DNA from: Bacteroidia bacterium
Lineage (GTDB): Bacteria > Bacteroidota > Bacteroidia > NS11-12g > UBA955
Reading direction: 5' to 3'
Length of the DNA stretch: 64,000 nt
NCBI GenBank assembly: GCA_023653095.1
Contig: JAMNXP010000001.1
Coordinates: 62,001-126,000, forward strand
A model generated the notes under the pieces. It did not search any database, had not been told where the DNA came from, and was given only the letters and a program-made list of their open reading frames with translations. The position numbers and the translations under genes were made by a program. How positions within the stretch are numbered: the stretch's first letter is position 1; the number at the start of each line of letters is the position of its first letter. This document shows positions 36,954 through 46,312 of this stretch, piece by piece.

Positions 36954-38231
36954 TTAGTGCATTGCTGCTTCAATTTCTTCTACTTCAATCGGGAAATTAG
37001 CCATTAAATCAATCACATTAGCCGTATTTACAATAACATCATTTTCAATTCTCACCCCAATTCCTTCCTCTGGAATGTAAATGCCAGGTTCAATGGTAAG
37101 CACTGATCCTTCAGGAATGGGTTCGTATCGATGCATTACATCGTGAACATCCAGTCCCAAATGATGGGAAGTTCCGTGCATGAAATATTTCATGAAGGCC
37201 CTTGGATTATCTTTGATTTCTTGGGATGTGAACAGCCCTAATTCCACTAACTTTTCGTTTGTGAACTTGCAAACTTCTGCGTGATATTCTGGCAATGGAA
37301 CTCCAGGCTTAATGATGGAATGAGCGAATTTATGTACATCTAATACCGCATTATAAACCTGTTTTTGTCTTGCGGTGAAAGTGCCATTGGCAGGCACACA
37401 CCGGGTTAAATCGCCATTGTAATTGCCGTATTCAGCGCCAAAATCCAATAACAACAAATCACCTTCTTTCACCTGTTTATTGTTCTCAATATAATGTAAC
37501 ACGCATGCTGAACTTCCTGAAGCGATGATGGGATCAAAAGCAAATCCGCGACTTCTATTTCTCACAAATTCATGCACCAATTCAGCTTCAATTTCGTATT
37601 CCCAAACACCTGGTTTGATGAATTTCAGAACCCTCATCAATCCTTTACGAGTGATTTCTACGGCTTCTTTCAGCATTTCAATTTCTTCAGGTTCTTTTTG
37701 CATTCGCAATCTAGCCATGATAGGCGCACTTCGGAAGAAATGATGTGCAGGATATTTGGATTTTAGTTGATGCGTTAGTGTCACATTTGAATATGCCACG
37801 TCTGATAGAAATCTATCATTTTCATTCAAATTGACATAAATATTTTCGGCCATCAAAATAACCGAATGAATGGTTTTCCAAAACTCATGAAACCAAAAAA
37901 CGGAACTAATTCCAGACTTCTCAAAAACTTGATCGGGATTTAAGCGAGCTCCATCCCAAACGGCAATTTGTTCGTTGGTTTCCTTGACAAATATGGCCTC
38001 TTTAAACATCGGATTCGGACAATCAGGAAACAAAACCAAGATAGTATCCTCTTGATCAACTCCAGTCAAATAGTATAAATCTGATTGCTGCCTAAAACTG
38101 AAAAAAGCATCTCCGTTTCGAGGCATTTCTGCATTGGAATGAAAAATTGCAACAGAACCTGGCTTCATATTCGAAGACAACTTCTGCCTATTTTTGATGA
38201 ACAAGTCTTTCGAAGGAGATTGGTATTTCAT
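36954..38231 (-). CDS. Xaa-Pro aminopeptidase (aminopeptidase P, M24B)
   Basis: 425 residues from ATG 38231 (MKYQSPSKDLFIKNRQKL); the track start at 38462 would add 77 residues with no family match and run into the divergent gene. The N-terminal creatinase domain has SVAIFHSNAEMPRNGDAFFSFRQQSDLYYLTG. The metal-binding C-terminal pita-bread domain carries DLLLLDFGAEYGNYNGDLTR (two Asp ligands), MHGTSHHLGLDVHD (His), TIEPGIYIPEEGIGVRIENDV (two Glu). It removes N-terminal residues next to proline using two Mn ions. No signal peptide at this start, so cytosolic. Confidence 0.93.
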   Translation of the reverse strand: MKYQSPSKDLFIKNRQKLSSNMKPGSVAIFHSNAEMPRNGDAFFSFRQQSDLYYLTGVDQEDTILVLFPDCPNPMFKEAIFVKETNEQIAVWDGARLNPDQVFEKSGISSVFWFHEFWKTIHSVILMAENIYVNLNENDRFLSDVAYSNVTLTHQLKSKYPAHHFFRSAPIMARLRMQKEPEEIEMLKEAVEITRKGLMRVLKFIKPGVWEYEIEAELVHEFVRNRSRGFAFDPIIASGSSACVLHYIENNKQVKEGDLLLLDFGAEYGNYNGDLTRCVPANGTFTARQKQVYNAVLDVHKFAHSIIKPGVPLPEYHAEVCKFTNEKLVELGLFTSQEIKDNPRAFMKYFMHGTSHHLGLDVHDVMHRYEPIPEGSVLTIEPGIYIPEEGIGVRIENDVIVNTANVIDLMANFPIEVEEIEAAMH

Positions 38232-38251
38232 TATATTGTCAATTTGTAGGG

Positions 38252-38259
38252 CAAATTTA
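38252..38259 (-). promoter_or_regulatory. Possible -7 box of the aminopeptidase gene
   Basis: TAAATTTG on the minus strand, 20 nt before ATG 38231; no well-spaced -33 TTG seen. Confidence 0.4.
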
Positions 38260-38289
38260 TCATTAAGTTCCAACGAATCTGAATATGCT

Positions 38290-38321
38290 TTGGAAAAAAT
38301 GATGAAAAAAATGTACTTTTG
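38290..38321 (+). promoter_or_regulatory. Promoter of the T9SS cargo gene
   Basis: TTG (38290-38292), 21-nt spacer, TACTTTTG (38314-38321), about 52 nt before ATG 38374. It is divergent from the aminopeptidase promoter. Confidence 0.65.
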
Positions 38322-38373
38322 GGGCAACGCGAAAATTACAGTTCGTGTCAAAGAAGCAATCATCAAAATCAAT

Positions 38374-41300
38374 ATGAGAAGATTTTTACCCTTTTTATTC
38401 GCCATCCTATTTTTCATGGGGCCAAAAACATCAAATGCATCACACATGATGGGTGCTGACATGAGTTACAGATGTTTGGGCAACGGCAAGTACAAAATTA
38501 CCTTTAAAATTTACCGTGACTGTCGTGGTATTTCGTTCAGTGGACCAACTTTTGGTGCTTTCGCTGGACTTAACGGCGGTAATGGTTGCGGAAACGTTTC
38601 TTTAGGTGGAGTTACCAGAACAGGAATTAGAGACGTAACAACCCGTTGTTCTTCAGCTTCTAGTCCTTGTAGTCCTTCAAACACATACCAAACAGGTAAA
38701 GGCGTAGAGGAACATACCTTTGAAGTTACTATTGACTTTGGTTCATCGCCGTTAAATCAGTTTGTAAACAACAGCTCATCATGTTGCGAGGTGACTTTTT
38801 ACACTGGTCAGTGTTGTAGAAATAGTGCGATTACCACGGGTGCATCTAATCAAGATTTCTATACCACTTGTATGATCAACATTTGTAACATCAAGAAAAC
38901 CACAAATAAATGTAATAGTAGTCCTCAGCTTTCTAATGAACCAGTAGGTTTCTTATGCTGTAATACACCTTGGTACTACAATAACGGTGCGATAGATACT
39001 GTTGATTTTGACTCTATTTCTTATAACCTAGTAAAAGGATTACGTGGTTTACCAAATAACGCAGTACCTTATTCTTCTCCTTTTACAGATCAATACCCCA
39101 TTACTCCATTTTGCATTCCACCAACAACCATTAAATGCGATCCCAAGCCAAACTTAGTTCCCCCACGTGGATTTTACTTTGATACAACCAATGGTGATAT
39201 CATTGTAACTCCTACTAAATGTGATGAAGTTCCAATCTTGGTTATTCAGCAAACGGAGTGGCGACAAGATAGTGCTACTGGGAAATGGATAGTCGTAGGT
39301 CGAACACGACGAGATATGCAAATGTGGGTGCTTGATGAATGTGGATATAACAAACCACCTATCATCAATGGTCCTTTCTCGTGGAATATCTGTGAAGGTG
39401 ATAAGATTTGTAAAAAAATTAAAATTACCGACGAAACCTTTACACCAAACCAAAAGACCCCTGATACAGTTCTAGCAAAATGGAACGGTGGTATTCCAGG
39501 TGCTACATTTACGGTTGTAGATCCTACAAAACGTGAAAAAGAATATGAATTCTGTTGGCAAACTAAGCGAGGTGATGCATCTGAAGTATCTTATTCATTC
39601 ACCGTAAACGCAACAGACCAGCACTGTACACCTCCTATGAACTCTATCCGAAGCTTCAAGGTTAAGGTGAATCCTCGTGCAGAAGCTGTTAGAAAATACG
39701 ATACATTAAAATGTGGTAGGTTTGCCTTTACCTCAGTCTTACCGGCGAATTTCAAGAGTAAAGCAACGTACTTATGGAGTGTAAGAGATTCAAATGGAAT
39801 GGAGTTGAAGTACAGTACAAAGATGTCGGATTCTATGAATTATTATTGGGGTGGAAAATACATCTTTGTACATACCATCAATAATTCGTTCAACTGTCCA
39901 ACAGTTTATGCAGACACTGTTGAATTCCCAGCACCTCCTAAAGCGGTTTTAGCTACTGCAGATACTTTTGCATGTTTGAATACCAACATGACATTGAAAC
40001 CCAATATCTTACATGCTAAATCCCCCTACAAGTATTATTGGACACGTTGGAAGATGACTCCTGATAGCACCAAAACCACTTACATCATGTCTAATGAACT
40101 TCATGTCAGTGGTGATACATTGGAAACCATGAAGGTGAATAAGGTAGTTTCTGACTCAATCATTCGTGTTAGAATCACAGACGGAGATGGTTGTAAATTC
40201 TGGGATACTGCTGTTATTTGGTTAAAACCATTGCCTAAAGTGGACCTAGGAAAAGACCAAAGGATCTGTACTTATGAAATTGCTACATTCGATGCTCAAA
40301 ACAACGATACTTTAGATTATTTCTGGAGTTCTGGTGATACCACTCAAGTTGTATACAAAAATGTTGCAGGACAGTATACAGTGAAGTTGGTTGATCGCAC
40401 CTTCAAATGTGAAAGAACTGATACAATTAATCTGTTTGTGAATGATACAGTAGTTGCAATTGCAGGTGCTGATCAGGTAATTTGTCATCAGAAATCAGCA
40501 ACATTGCAAGGTCAACACAAACCTTATAATCAAACAGCTACCTACCAATGGAAGAATCTAACTCAAAATACGACTCTGGGTGCAAATTTTGAGTATGTAG
40601 TCTCACCAAAGAATACCAATCCCAATGGTGGATCTGCCCAGGATTTCAATTATCAATTCTATGCAAAAGTGACTCAATCTGGTCATACTTGTGAAGATTA
40701 TGATACTATGACCGTTAAGGTGAACACTCTACCTATTGTGACATGGACAAAGAAGCCATTGCCTCCGCAGTGTTATGATTACGGTGATATTGAATTAAAT
40801 AGTTTCTTGAACGTAGGAAAAACAAATGGTGTAAGAATTTGGTCTGGAAATTTACAAGCCAAGGACCAATATGTTGATAGTATAACAGCTACTCGTCATC
40901 TGTTTAAAACCTCGTTGTTGGATAACTCAAAACTACAAAATGGTCAAAACTACCAAGCGAAAGTTTACGGCTGGTTCAAAGACACCAACGGTTGTGTAAA
41001 CTACGATTCTGCTATCCAACGAATTAATGGTAACCCAATACTTCAATTAACTCCTAAGATTTACTGCCAAGACCTTGGAGAGGCGTCAATGGATAACAAC
41101 GTAATTCGTCCTAAAACCAAAGCAGGTATCAAATGGACTTGGGAAGTGAAAACTGTTCCATCAGGGGTAAATGCAGCGAATGTATTGGTGAATAATAACC
41201 CATTCGGAACGCCTGATTTCCGATTTAAATTTGGAGACCCAACCGAAGATTTCTACATGGGTAGATATCATTATAGTCTGTGTATTGAAGACGTAATTAC

Positions 41301-43011
41301 AGGTTGTAGAAGTTGTGATACTGTATCAAACGTGATTATTCCAGAGCCTACTGTTAAAGTTCTAACTCCTGACCCTGTTTGTGTAAACTGGGATACCATA
41401 AACTTAAACGACTATGTGACTGTAAATGGTAATCCTGGAGCACCTGGCGATGGTGGGGTTTATCAAATTACGGAAGTAGATTATAGCAACAGCGACCCAC
41501 GCGTAGGAAAAGCATTGCCTAAAGGTCATTTGTTCCCCCCAAGTTTTGGACCAGGAACATATAAAATCCTTTACAGCAATGATGGAACAGGTTGTATGAA
41601 AAGAGATTCATTCTACATGTATGTAAATGATACCCCTGATGCAGTACTACTAAATCCAGTAACGTTGTGTAGCAATAGTTCTCCATTAGAATTAAACACA
41701 CGTATTGATATGAGTAAAACCAAACCAACATCGGGTATTGCGACTTGGGAAGGTGTGAATTTGAATGGTTCTAAGTTTAATCCAGTCTCTACATATACTG
41801 CAGCAATTGAAGGACCATATGCCCTTAAACTCGCTTACAGAGATAATAACGGTTGTGCAGATACGGAAATCTATTATGTTGCAGTGAGAACTCAACCTGA
41901 GATAGAAATCACCACAGTGAATCCATATCCTCAATGTGAGAACTCACCATTCCCTGTTCAGAGTGTGAGCAAATGGAGCAATAATCAAGTTAACTGGCAG
42001 GTTGTTAACGGTTCTGATGGAAACGTAGATAATGCTTCCTCAGAAAACATTGTTTACACTCATGGAGCAAATGACGCAGCCAACAAGCAAGCGTTCTTAA
42101 AAGTTACCACAGTACCTTTTGCTAATGATGTTTGTCCTGCTGTATCAGATTCTATTTTGATTGTGATTCATCCTTACCCAGTGTTAGAACCACTATCAAA
42201 GTTTGACGGTTGTGTTCCATTATCTACCGATTGGTTTGTAACAGAGTCGAAAGGAATTCCTCAGAATCAATTGGGTTATGTTTGGACATTTGGAAACGGA
42301 GACACATCGTATGTTTCTAACCCATCTGGTGTGTTATATCCAACTCAAGGTCGTTACAATGTAAAAGTAACTGTTACCAATAATACACCAGACGGTGGAC
42401 AATGTGCTACAACCATAGATGGTCCAGACCATGTTGAAGCTTACCCAATTCCGGACGCATACTTTGAAACAGATCCTACATATACTACTACTGTGGCATT
42501 ACCTAAGTTCACTATGTTGAATAAGAGTACCATTCAGGCTGTGCCATTTAACCCGAGCATGAGCTATGTATGGAACTTCGGAACAGGTAAATCAACCGAT
42601 ACAGCAATGAGTGAAGGACCAAGATTTGCTTATTCTCGTGACACTGGTATTTACAGAATCTTATTGACCGTTACCTCTAACCATGGTTGTGTTGATACTT
42701 TCTCAAGAGCTGTACATATTGGACCAGACATTATAGTGTTCATACCAGACGTATTTACCCCTAACAGTGAAGGTCCTAATAAGAATGAAACATTTAACCC
42801 TGTTGCTACAAACTTCAAAACCTTTAATATGTTGATTTTCAATCGTTGGGGAGAGAAGTTATACGAAACCAATAACCCACTCAATGGGTGGGATGGTAGA
42901 GATGCTCAAGGTGTAGATTGTCAACAAGGTGTTTATGTCTACCACGTGGTAGTAACTTCTTTTGAAGACGAAGAATATGTCTTTGATGGTACCATTACCT
43001 TATTGCGATAA
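38374..43011 (+). CDS. Giant T9SS type-B cargo protein with PKD domains and gliding-associated C-terminus
   Basis: 1545 residues from ATG 38374, which opens a signal peptide (MRRFLPFLFAILFFMGPKTSNA); the track start at 38194 has none. The mature N-terminus SHMMGADMSYRCLGNGKYKI is a recurring opening of Bacteroidota surface proteins, followed by a cysteine-rich region (about 25 Cys in 250 residues). The middle is a chain of Ig-like repeats. Two PKD domains are seen near the C-terminus (YVWTFGNGDTSY; YVWNFGTGKSTD). The end is a type-B sorting domain: FIPDVFTPNSEGPNKNETF, NMLIFNRWGEKLYETNN, GWDGRDAQG, QQGVYVYHVV, GTITLLR. It should be exported by T9SS and attached to, or released from, the cell surface, probably as an adhesin. 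Confidence 0.9.
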   Translation: MRRFLPFLFAILFFMGPKTSNASHMMGADMSYRCLGNGKYKITFKIYRDCRGISFSGPTFGAFAGLNGGNGCGNVSLGGVTRTGIRDVTTRCSSASSPCSPSNTYQTGKGVEEHTFEVTIDFGSSPLNQFVNNSSSCCEVTFYTGQCCRNSAITTGASNQDFYTTCMINICNIKKTTNKCNSSPQLSNEPVGFLCCNTPWYYNNGAIDTVDFDSISYNLVKGLRGLPNNAVPYSSPFTDQYPITPFCIPPTTIKCDPKPNLVPPRGFYFDTTNGDIIVTPTKCDEVPILVIQQTEWRQDSATGKWIVVGRTRRDMQMWVLDECGYNKPPIINGPFSWNICEGDKICKKIKITDETFTPNQKTPDTVLAKWNGGIPGATFTVVDPTKREKEYEFCWQTKRGDASEVSYSFTVNATDQHCTPPMNSIRSFKVKVNPRAEAVRKYDTLKCGRFAFTSVLPANFKSKATYLWSVRDSNGMELKYSTKMSDSMNYYWGGKYIFVHTINNSFNCPTVYADTVEFPAPPKAVLATADTFACLNTNMTLKPNILHAKSPYKYYWTRWKMTPDSTKTTYIMSNELHVSGDTLETMKVNKVVSDSIIRVRITDGDGCKFWDTAVIWLKPLPKVDLGKDQRICTYEIATFDAQNNDTLDYFWSSGDTTQVVYKNVAGQYTVKLVDRTFKCERTDTINLFVNDTVVAIAGADQVICHQKSATLQGQHKPYNQTATYQWKNLTQNTTLGANFEYVVSPKNTNPNGGSAQDFNYQFYAKVTQSGHTCEDYDTMTVKVNTLPIVTWTKKPLPPQCYDYGDIELNSFLNVGKTNGVRIWSGNLQAKDQYVDSITATRHLFKTSLLDNSKLQNGQNYQAKVYGWFKDTNGCVNYDSAIQRINGNPILQLTPKIYCQDLGEASMDNNVIRPKTKAGIKWTWEVKTVPSGVNAANVLVNNNPFGTPDFRFKFGDPTEDFYMGRYHYSLCIEDVITGCRSCDTVSNVIIPEPTVKVLTPDPVCVNWDTINLNDYVTVNGNPGAPGDGGVYQITEVDYSNSDPRVGKALPKGHLFPPSFGPGTYKILYSNDGTGCMKRDSFYMYVNDTPDAVLLNPVTLCSNSSPLELNTRIDMSKTKPTSGIATWEGVNLNGSKFNPVSTYTAAIEGPYALKLAYRDNNGCADTEIYYVAVRTQPEIEITTVNPYPQCENSPFPVQSVSKWSNNQVNWQVVNGSDGNVDNASSENIVYTHGANDAANKQAFLKVTTVPFANDVCPAVSDSILIVIHPYPVLEPLSKFDGCVPLSTDWFVTESKGIPQNQLGYVWTFGNGDTSYVSNPSGVLYPTQGRYNVKVTVTNNTPDGGQCATTIDGPDHVEAYPIPDAYFETDPTYTTTVALPKFTMLNKSTIQAVPFNPSMSYVWNFGTGKSTDTAMSEGPRFAYSRDTGIYRILLTVTSNHGCVDTFSRAVHIGPDIIVFIPDVFTPNSEGPNKNETFNPVATNFKTFNMLIFNRWGEKLYETNNPLNGWDGRDAQGVDCQQGVYVYHVVVTSFEDEEYVFDGTITLLR

Positions 43012-43032
43012 CATACAAATCAAGTATAAAAG

Positions 43033-43063
43033 AAAAGCCACCTCAAAAGGGTGGCTTTTTTTA
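43033..43063 (+). terminator. Terminator after the T9SS cargo gene
   Basis: Stem AAAGCCACC/GGTGGCTTT, loop TCAAAAG, then seven T residues, 22 nt after the stop. Confidence 0.85.
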
Positions 43064-43074
43064 TAAATCAAAAA

Positions 43075-44328
43075 TCAATAGAAATAGAAATATCTTAAAG
43101 CATCTGCTACTGTGAATGTACTACCACCAATGAAGATGATAGAATCATTGTTTTGAGCTAATAACGTTGCCTTCTCTAAAGCGCCAAGCATGTTCTGACA
43201 TTCAATGGCTTTCAATCCTAACTTGTTGAATTCTTGAGTCATCAAATTAGAATCGTACCCACGTTGAACTTGAGGTTTTACAACTAAATATGTTGAATCT
43301 ATTGGCAAAAGTGATAATATCTTTTCACGATCTTTATCTTTTACCATACCCCATATGAAAATGATGTCTTGGGTTTTCTTAAGAGTCATTAACTGATCAA
43401 CAATGAACCTAACACCATCTTCATTATGCCCTGTATCACAGATGATTGTTGGATTTTGTTGGATGATTTCCCAACGTCCGCGTAAACCACTCAATTTCAC
43501 AATATTTGAAATACCCAGTTGAATGAAAGATTCATCAATAACGACACCCATAGATTTTAGAACTTCAACAGCGGTGAATATAGTTGATATGTTTAACTGC
43601 TGATATTTCCCTTTTAACTCAAAATTTTGGTACCATTCAAATGGTGCATCTATACTTAATATGGCATCACTATCAGAAGATTTCGCATGATTTAATATAA
43701 CGTTCAGCGCTTGACCGGGAATATCTCGTTGAATAACGGTGGGTGAGGGGCCTTTAATGATTCCAGCTTTCTCAAATGCTATTTGCTCTAATTGGTCTCC
43801 CAATAAATCCATATGATCGAATCCAATGGAAGTAATCACTTTCAAATCGCCTTCAATCACATTGGTAGAATCCAACCGTCCACCCAAACCAACTTCAATG
43901 ATGCCCCATTCAATTTGTTGTTGTTTGAAATATTGGAAGGCCAAAGCCACCGTAATTTCAAAAAACGACGGTTTAATATCTAAAACCAACTGCCTTACAG
44001 ACTCAACAAAATTGATGACAAACTCTTCCGAAATACATTCCCCGTTGATTCTTATTCTTTCTCTAAAGTCAATTAAATGAGGAGAGGTATACAATCCGGT
44101 TTTATAGCCGTTAGAGGTTAAAATAGCCGCTAAACTACTTGAAACAGAGCCTTTTCCATTGGTACCTGCAACATGTATCCATTTAGTAGGTACATTTAAA
44201 TGCGGATTACCTAAAGCATCTAATAATAAAACGGTATTGGTAATGTCTGTTTTATAAGCAGATTTGCCTTCGTTTTGAAACATAGGCAATTGGCTAAACA
44301 AGAAGTCAAGCGATTCTTGATAGTTCAC
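43075..44328 (-). CDS. folC: Bifunctional dihydrofolate/folylpolyglutamate synthase
   Basis: 417 residues. It adds glutamate to dihydropteroate and lengthens the folate polyglutamate tail. Mur-ligase-like motifs: the P-loop KWIHVAGTNGKGSVSSSLAAIL, TSPHLIDFRERIRING, WGIIEVGLGGRLDSTNVI, SIGFDHMDLLGDQLEQIAFEKAGIIK, and LRGRWEIIQQNPTIICDTGHNEDG in the C-terminal domain. It ends the four-gene minus-strand run OM-barrel, HU-SPOR, TonB-like, folC, 9 nt after the TonB-like stop, an arrangement often seen with tonB in Bacteroidota. Confidence 0.95.
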   Translation of the reverse strand: MNYQESLDFLFSQLPMFQNEGKSAYKTDITNTVLLLDALGNPHLNVPTKWIHVAGTNGKGSVSSSLAAILTSNGYKTGLYTSPHLIDFRERIRINGECISEEFVINFVESVRQLVLDIKPSFFEITVALAFQYFKQQQIEWGIIEVGLGGRLDSTNVIEGDLKVITSIGFDHMDLLGDQLEQIAFEKAGIIKGPSPTVIQRDIPGQALNVILNHAKSSDSDAILSIDAPFEWYQNFELKGKYQQLNISTIFTAVEVLKSMGVVIDESFIQLGISNIVKLSGLRGRWEIIQQNPTIICDTGHNEDGVRFIVDQLMTLKKTQDIIFIWGMVKDKDREKILSLLPIDSTYLVVKPQVQRGYDSNLMTQEFNKLGLKAIECQNMLGALEKATLLAQNNDSIIFIGGSTFTVADALRYFYFY

Positions 44329-44337
44329 GAAACTAAA

Positions 44338-45183
44338 TTAGTTGGATATCGTATTTTTTACGTTTAGGGAAATTCTACCTGTTTCAGGACATTTATCTCC
44401 AACACGGGTAAAAGTAGTTTTAGAGATAAAATATTCCATGGCCTGCTTGGCATCGGTATCTAATCCTTGGAAATTACTTGAAGGCAACAAGCGCTTTAAT
44501 CGAGCATTTCCATTACAGTCAACGGTTACCTCTGCATCAATGGTACCTCTTAATTTTTCTTTTAATTCACGAACATTGCTATTCACACTGTAGTTTGCAA
44601 ATCCAGAAGCCGTAAAAAAACCGTTTCCAGTGTTTTTAGTTACACGGGTTCCGCCGTTACCAAGAATACCTCCTGTATTAGCTCCGCCGCCAAATCCAAC
44701 ATTACCTTGACCACCTTCTACGCCTTTGGGTGATCCATTTCCTTCGGTACCGCGTTTTCCAATTTTAGATTGTAGTCCCGCCAATCGAGAATTAACTTGA
44801 GGTGTTTTACTTGCCGGAGGGTCTATGGGAGGTAGGCCAGTTTCAACACTTTGATCTGCAGTATTTACAATATCCCCATAACCGCCAGTTTGAACTGCGT
44901 TTGGTGTAGATGTTGTGGTAGATGGTTCCGAAGCACCACCACCTAATTCTGGTGGAAAGTCAGAGGGACCACCTTCGTTGGGGCTTCCCAATGAAACTTC
45001 TTCCAGTCCAAAATCGAGCATCAATTCACCTGTTTTATTCTCAAACGGTGGATTAGGAACTCTGATATGGAGTAAATACATGCCGGCAGTGATAATCAAG
45101 GAAATGATTAAGCTGATAATAGCAGCTACTGTGCGCTGTTGGGTTGTAGTTCCCAATGTATTTTCGATAACATATTTCCTCAT
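44338..45183 (-). CDS. TonB-like energy transducer protein
   Basis: 281 residues. A cytoplasmic N-terminus with one membrane anchor (VAAIISLIISLIITAGMYLLHI, about residues 18-39) is followed by a long Gly/Pro/Ser/Thr-rich periplasmic linker (about 60-190; GGGASEPSTTTSTPNA, GGQGNVGFGGGANTGG). A small C-terminal domain reads KLRGTIDAEVTVDCNGNARLKRLLPSSNFQGLDTDAKQAMEYF, resembling the TonB C-terminal fold. The usual YP...A motif is absent, so it is an atypical TonB. Such proteins couple the inner-membrane proton gradient to outer-membrane receptors. No exbB/exbD is adjacent in the window. It lies 10 nt after the HU-SPOR gene. Confidence 0.68.
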   Translation of the reverse strand: MRKYVIENTLGTTTQQRTVAAIISLIISLIITAGMYLLHIRVPNPPFENKTGELMLDFGLEEVSLGSPNEGGPSDFPPELGGGASEPSTTTSTPNAVQTGGYGDIVNTADQSVETGLPPIDPPASKTPQVNSRLAGLQSKIGKRGTEGNGSPKGVEGGQGNVGFGGGANTGGILGNGGTRVTKNTGNGFFTASGFANYSVNSNVRELKEKLRGTIDAEVTVDCNGNARLKRLLPSSNFQGLDTDAKQAMEYFISKTTFTRVGDKCPETGRISLNVKNTISN

Positions 45184-45193
45184 GGGAATCTAT

Positions 45194-46294
45194 TTATTGA
45201 AGGTGAAGGTTTTGAACAGAAATGCTTTGTGTAGGTTGATCTTTAATACTAACGGCAAAATCACTCGCATCTTTTTCAGTTTCAAAACGTTTTAATATAA
45301 TTTTGATCAAACTACTATTCTTAACTCGAATATAGGTAGAAGAATATCCTAATTTATCCCAGTGTTTGCACTCCAACTGAGCAGCGCTTTCTGTCATATA
45401 AGAACCACCTACCACAAAATACCTACCGGCATTTTTAAATATGTCTGACCTATATTCGTCAATGGTAAAATGCACCGCTGTTGAATTTGAATCAACAGAA
45501 AATGAAGCAGCAATTGAGTCGGATTTAGCCACTACTTTAGATTTCGTGCTGATTAATTTACCATTCACCATAATGAATTCGGGGCCTTCATTATTTACAC
45601 GAGGAACAGGAATTTGACTTGCTGTTTGTTGATTACTCAATACATGGTTCCAGCTAAGCGACATTAAATAAACAGCCCCTATAGATACACTTAACAAGGC
45701 AACGCTCGCTGCAGCATTCCAAAATCGCAACCCTCTGTGACGTTCAATGGTTTGATCTAACAACTCTTCGTCAATACTAACAATCTTCGCATCTTCAGCT
45801 TGGTTTTCTTCCAAATTAGCCGGTGATACAAGGGTAGTGGGCTCCTTTTTTATTTCTGGGGACGATGATTTGATTTCCCATTTCAATGGCATCAAACCAA
45901 ATGCATTCGCGTGTAGGTTTGATTGATTTCTACCAACAAAAAATATACCCGATGTAGGGTTGAAAAAGAAATTGCCTAATGAGCCGAAACTAAAGTACTT
46001 TTTTTGAATCAATTGACTTTTAAGTACTGCAACTTCATCCTTTATTAACTGAACGGCTTCTTTGTAGGAAGAGCCAGTGTGATTAATCACACATTCAACT
46101 AAAAAAGAGTCTTCATTGCTGAATTTTGTTGAGAAGATCAATTGTGAATGCCTAGGCTTGTATTCACGATTTACTGAATTTACAGTGGCCTCTAATTCTC
46201 TTAGGGTGAAACTACCCAAATCAGGTATACTCACGTAGTGGTTTTTAGCCAATACTTGTAGTACCCATAATTGAAAATTAGAATTTGACATCAT
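45194..46294 (-). CDS. HU-CCDC81 / SPOR-domain membrane protein
   Basis: 366 residues. The N-terminal HU-like domain pair (residues about 1-120; YVSIPDLGSFTLREL, NDEDSFLVECV-like spacing, YFSFGSLGNFFFNPTSG) is cytoplasmic. One membrane segment (WNAAASVALLSVSIGAVYLMSL, about 200-221) leads to a periplasmic SPOR domain at the end (YFVVGGSYMTESAAQLECKHWDKLGYSSTYIRV, FETEKDASDFAVSIK). SPOR domains bind glycan strands lacking stem peptides at sites of division. HU-CCDC81 domains are bacterial-type HU folds that may contact DNA or protein. The protein thus bridges cytoplasm and wall. It is 18 nt downstream of the OM-barrel gene. Role inferred. Confidence 0.85.
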   Translation of the reverse strand: MMSNSNFQLWVLQVLAKNHYVSIPDLGSFTLRELEATVNSVNREYKPRHSQLIFSTKFSNEDSFLVECVINHTGSSYKEAVQLIKDEVAVLKSQLIQKKYFSFGSLGNFFFNPTSGIFFVGRNQSNLHANAFGLMPLKWEIKSSSPEIKKEPTTLVSPANLEENQAEDAKIVSIDEELLDQTIERHRGLRFWNAAASVALLSVSIGAVYLMSLSWNHVLSNQQTASQIPVPRVNNEGPEFIMVNGKLISTKSKVVAKSDSIAASFSVDSNSTAVHFTIDEYRSDIFKNAGRYFVVGGSYMTESAAQLECKHWDKLGYSSTYIRVKNSSLIKIILKRFETEKDASDFAVSIKDQPTQSISVQNLHLQ

Positions 46295-46312
46295 ACAAAT
46301 ATAGATTCTTTA

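Noticed and set aside
39154-39453. 99-residue minus-strand ORF
   Set aside because: Shadow of the large T9SS cargo gene; no homology-like motif or start signal.
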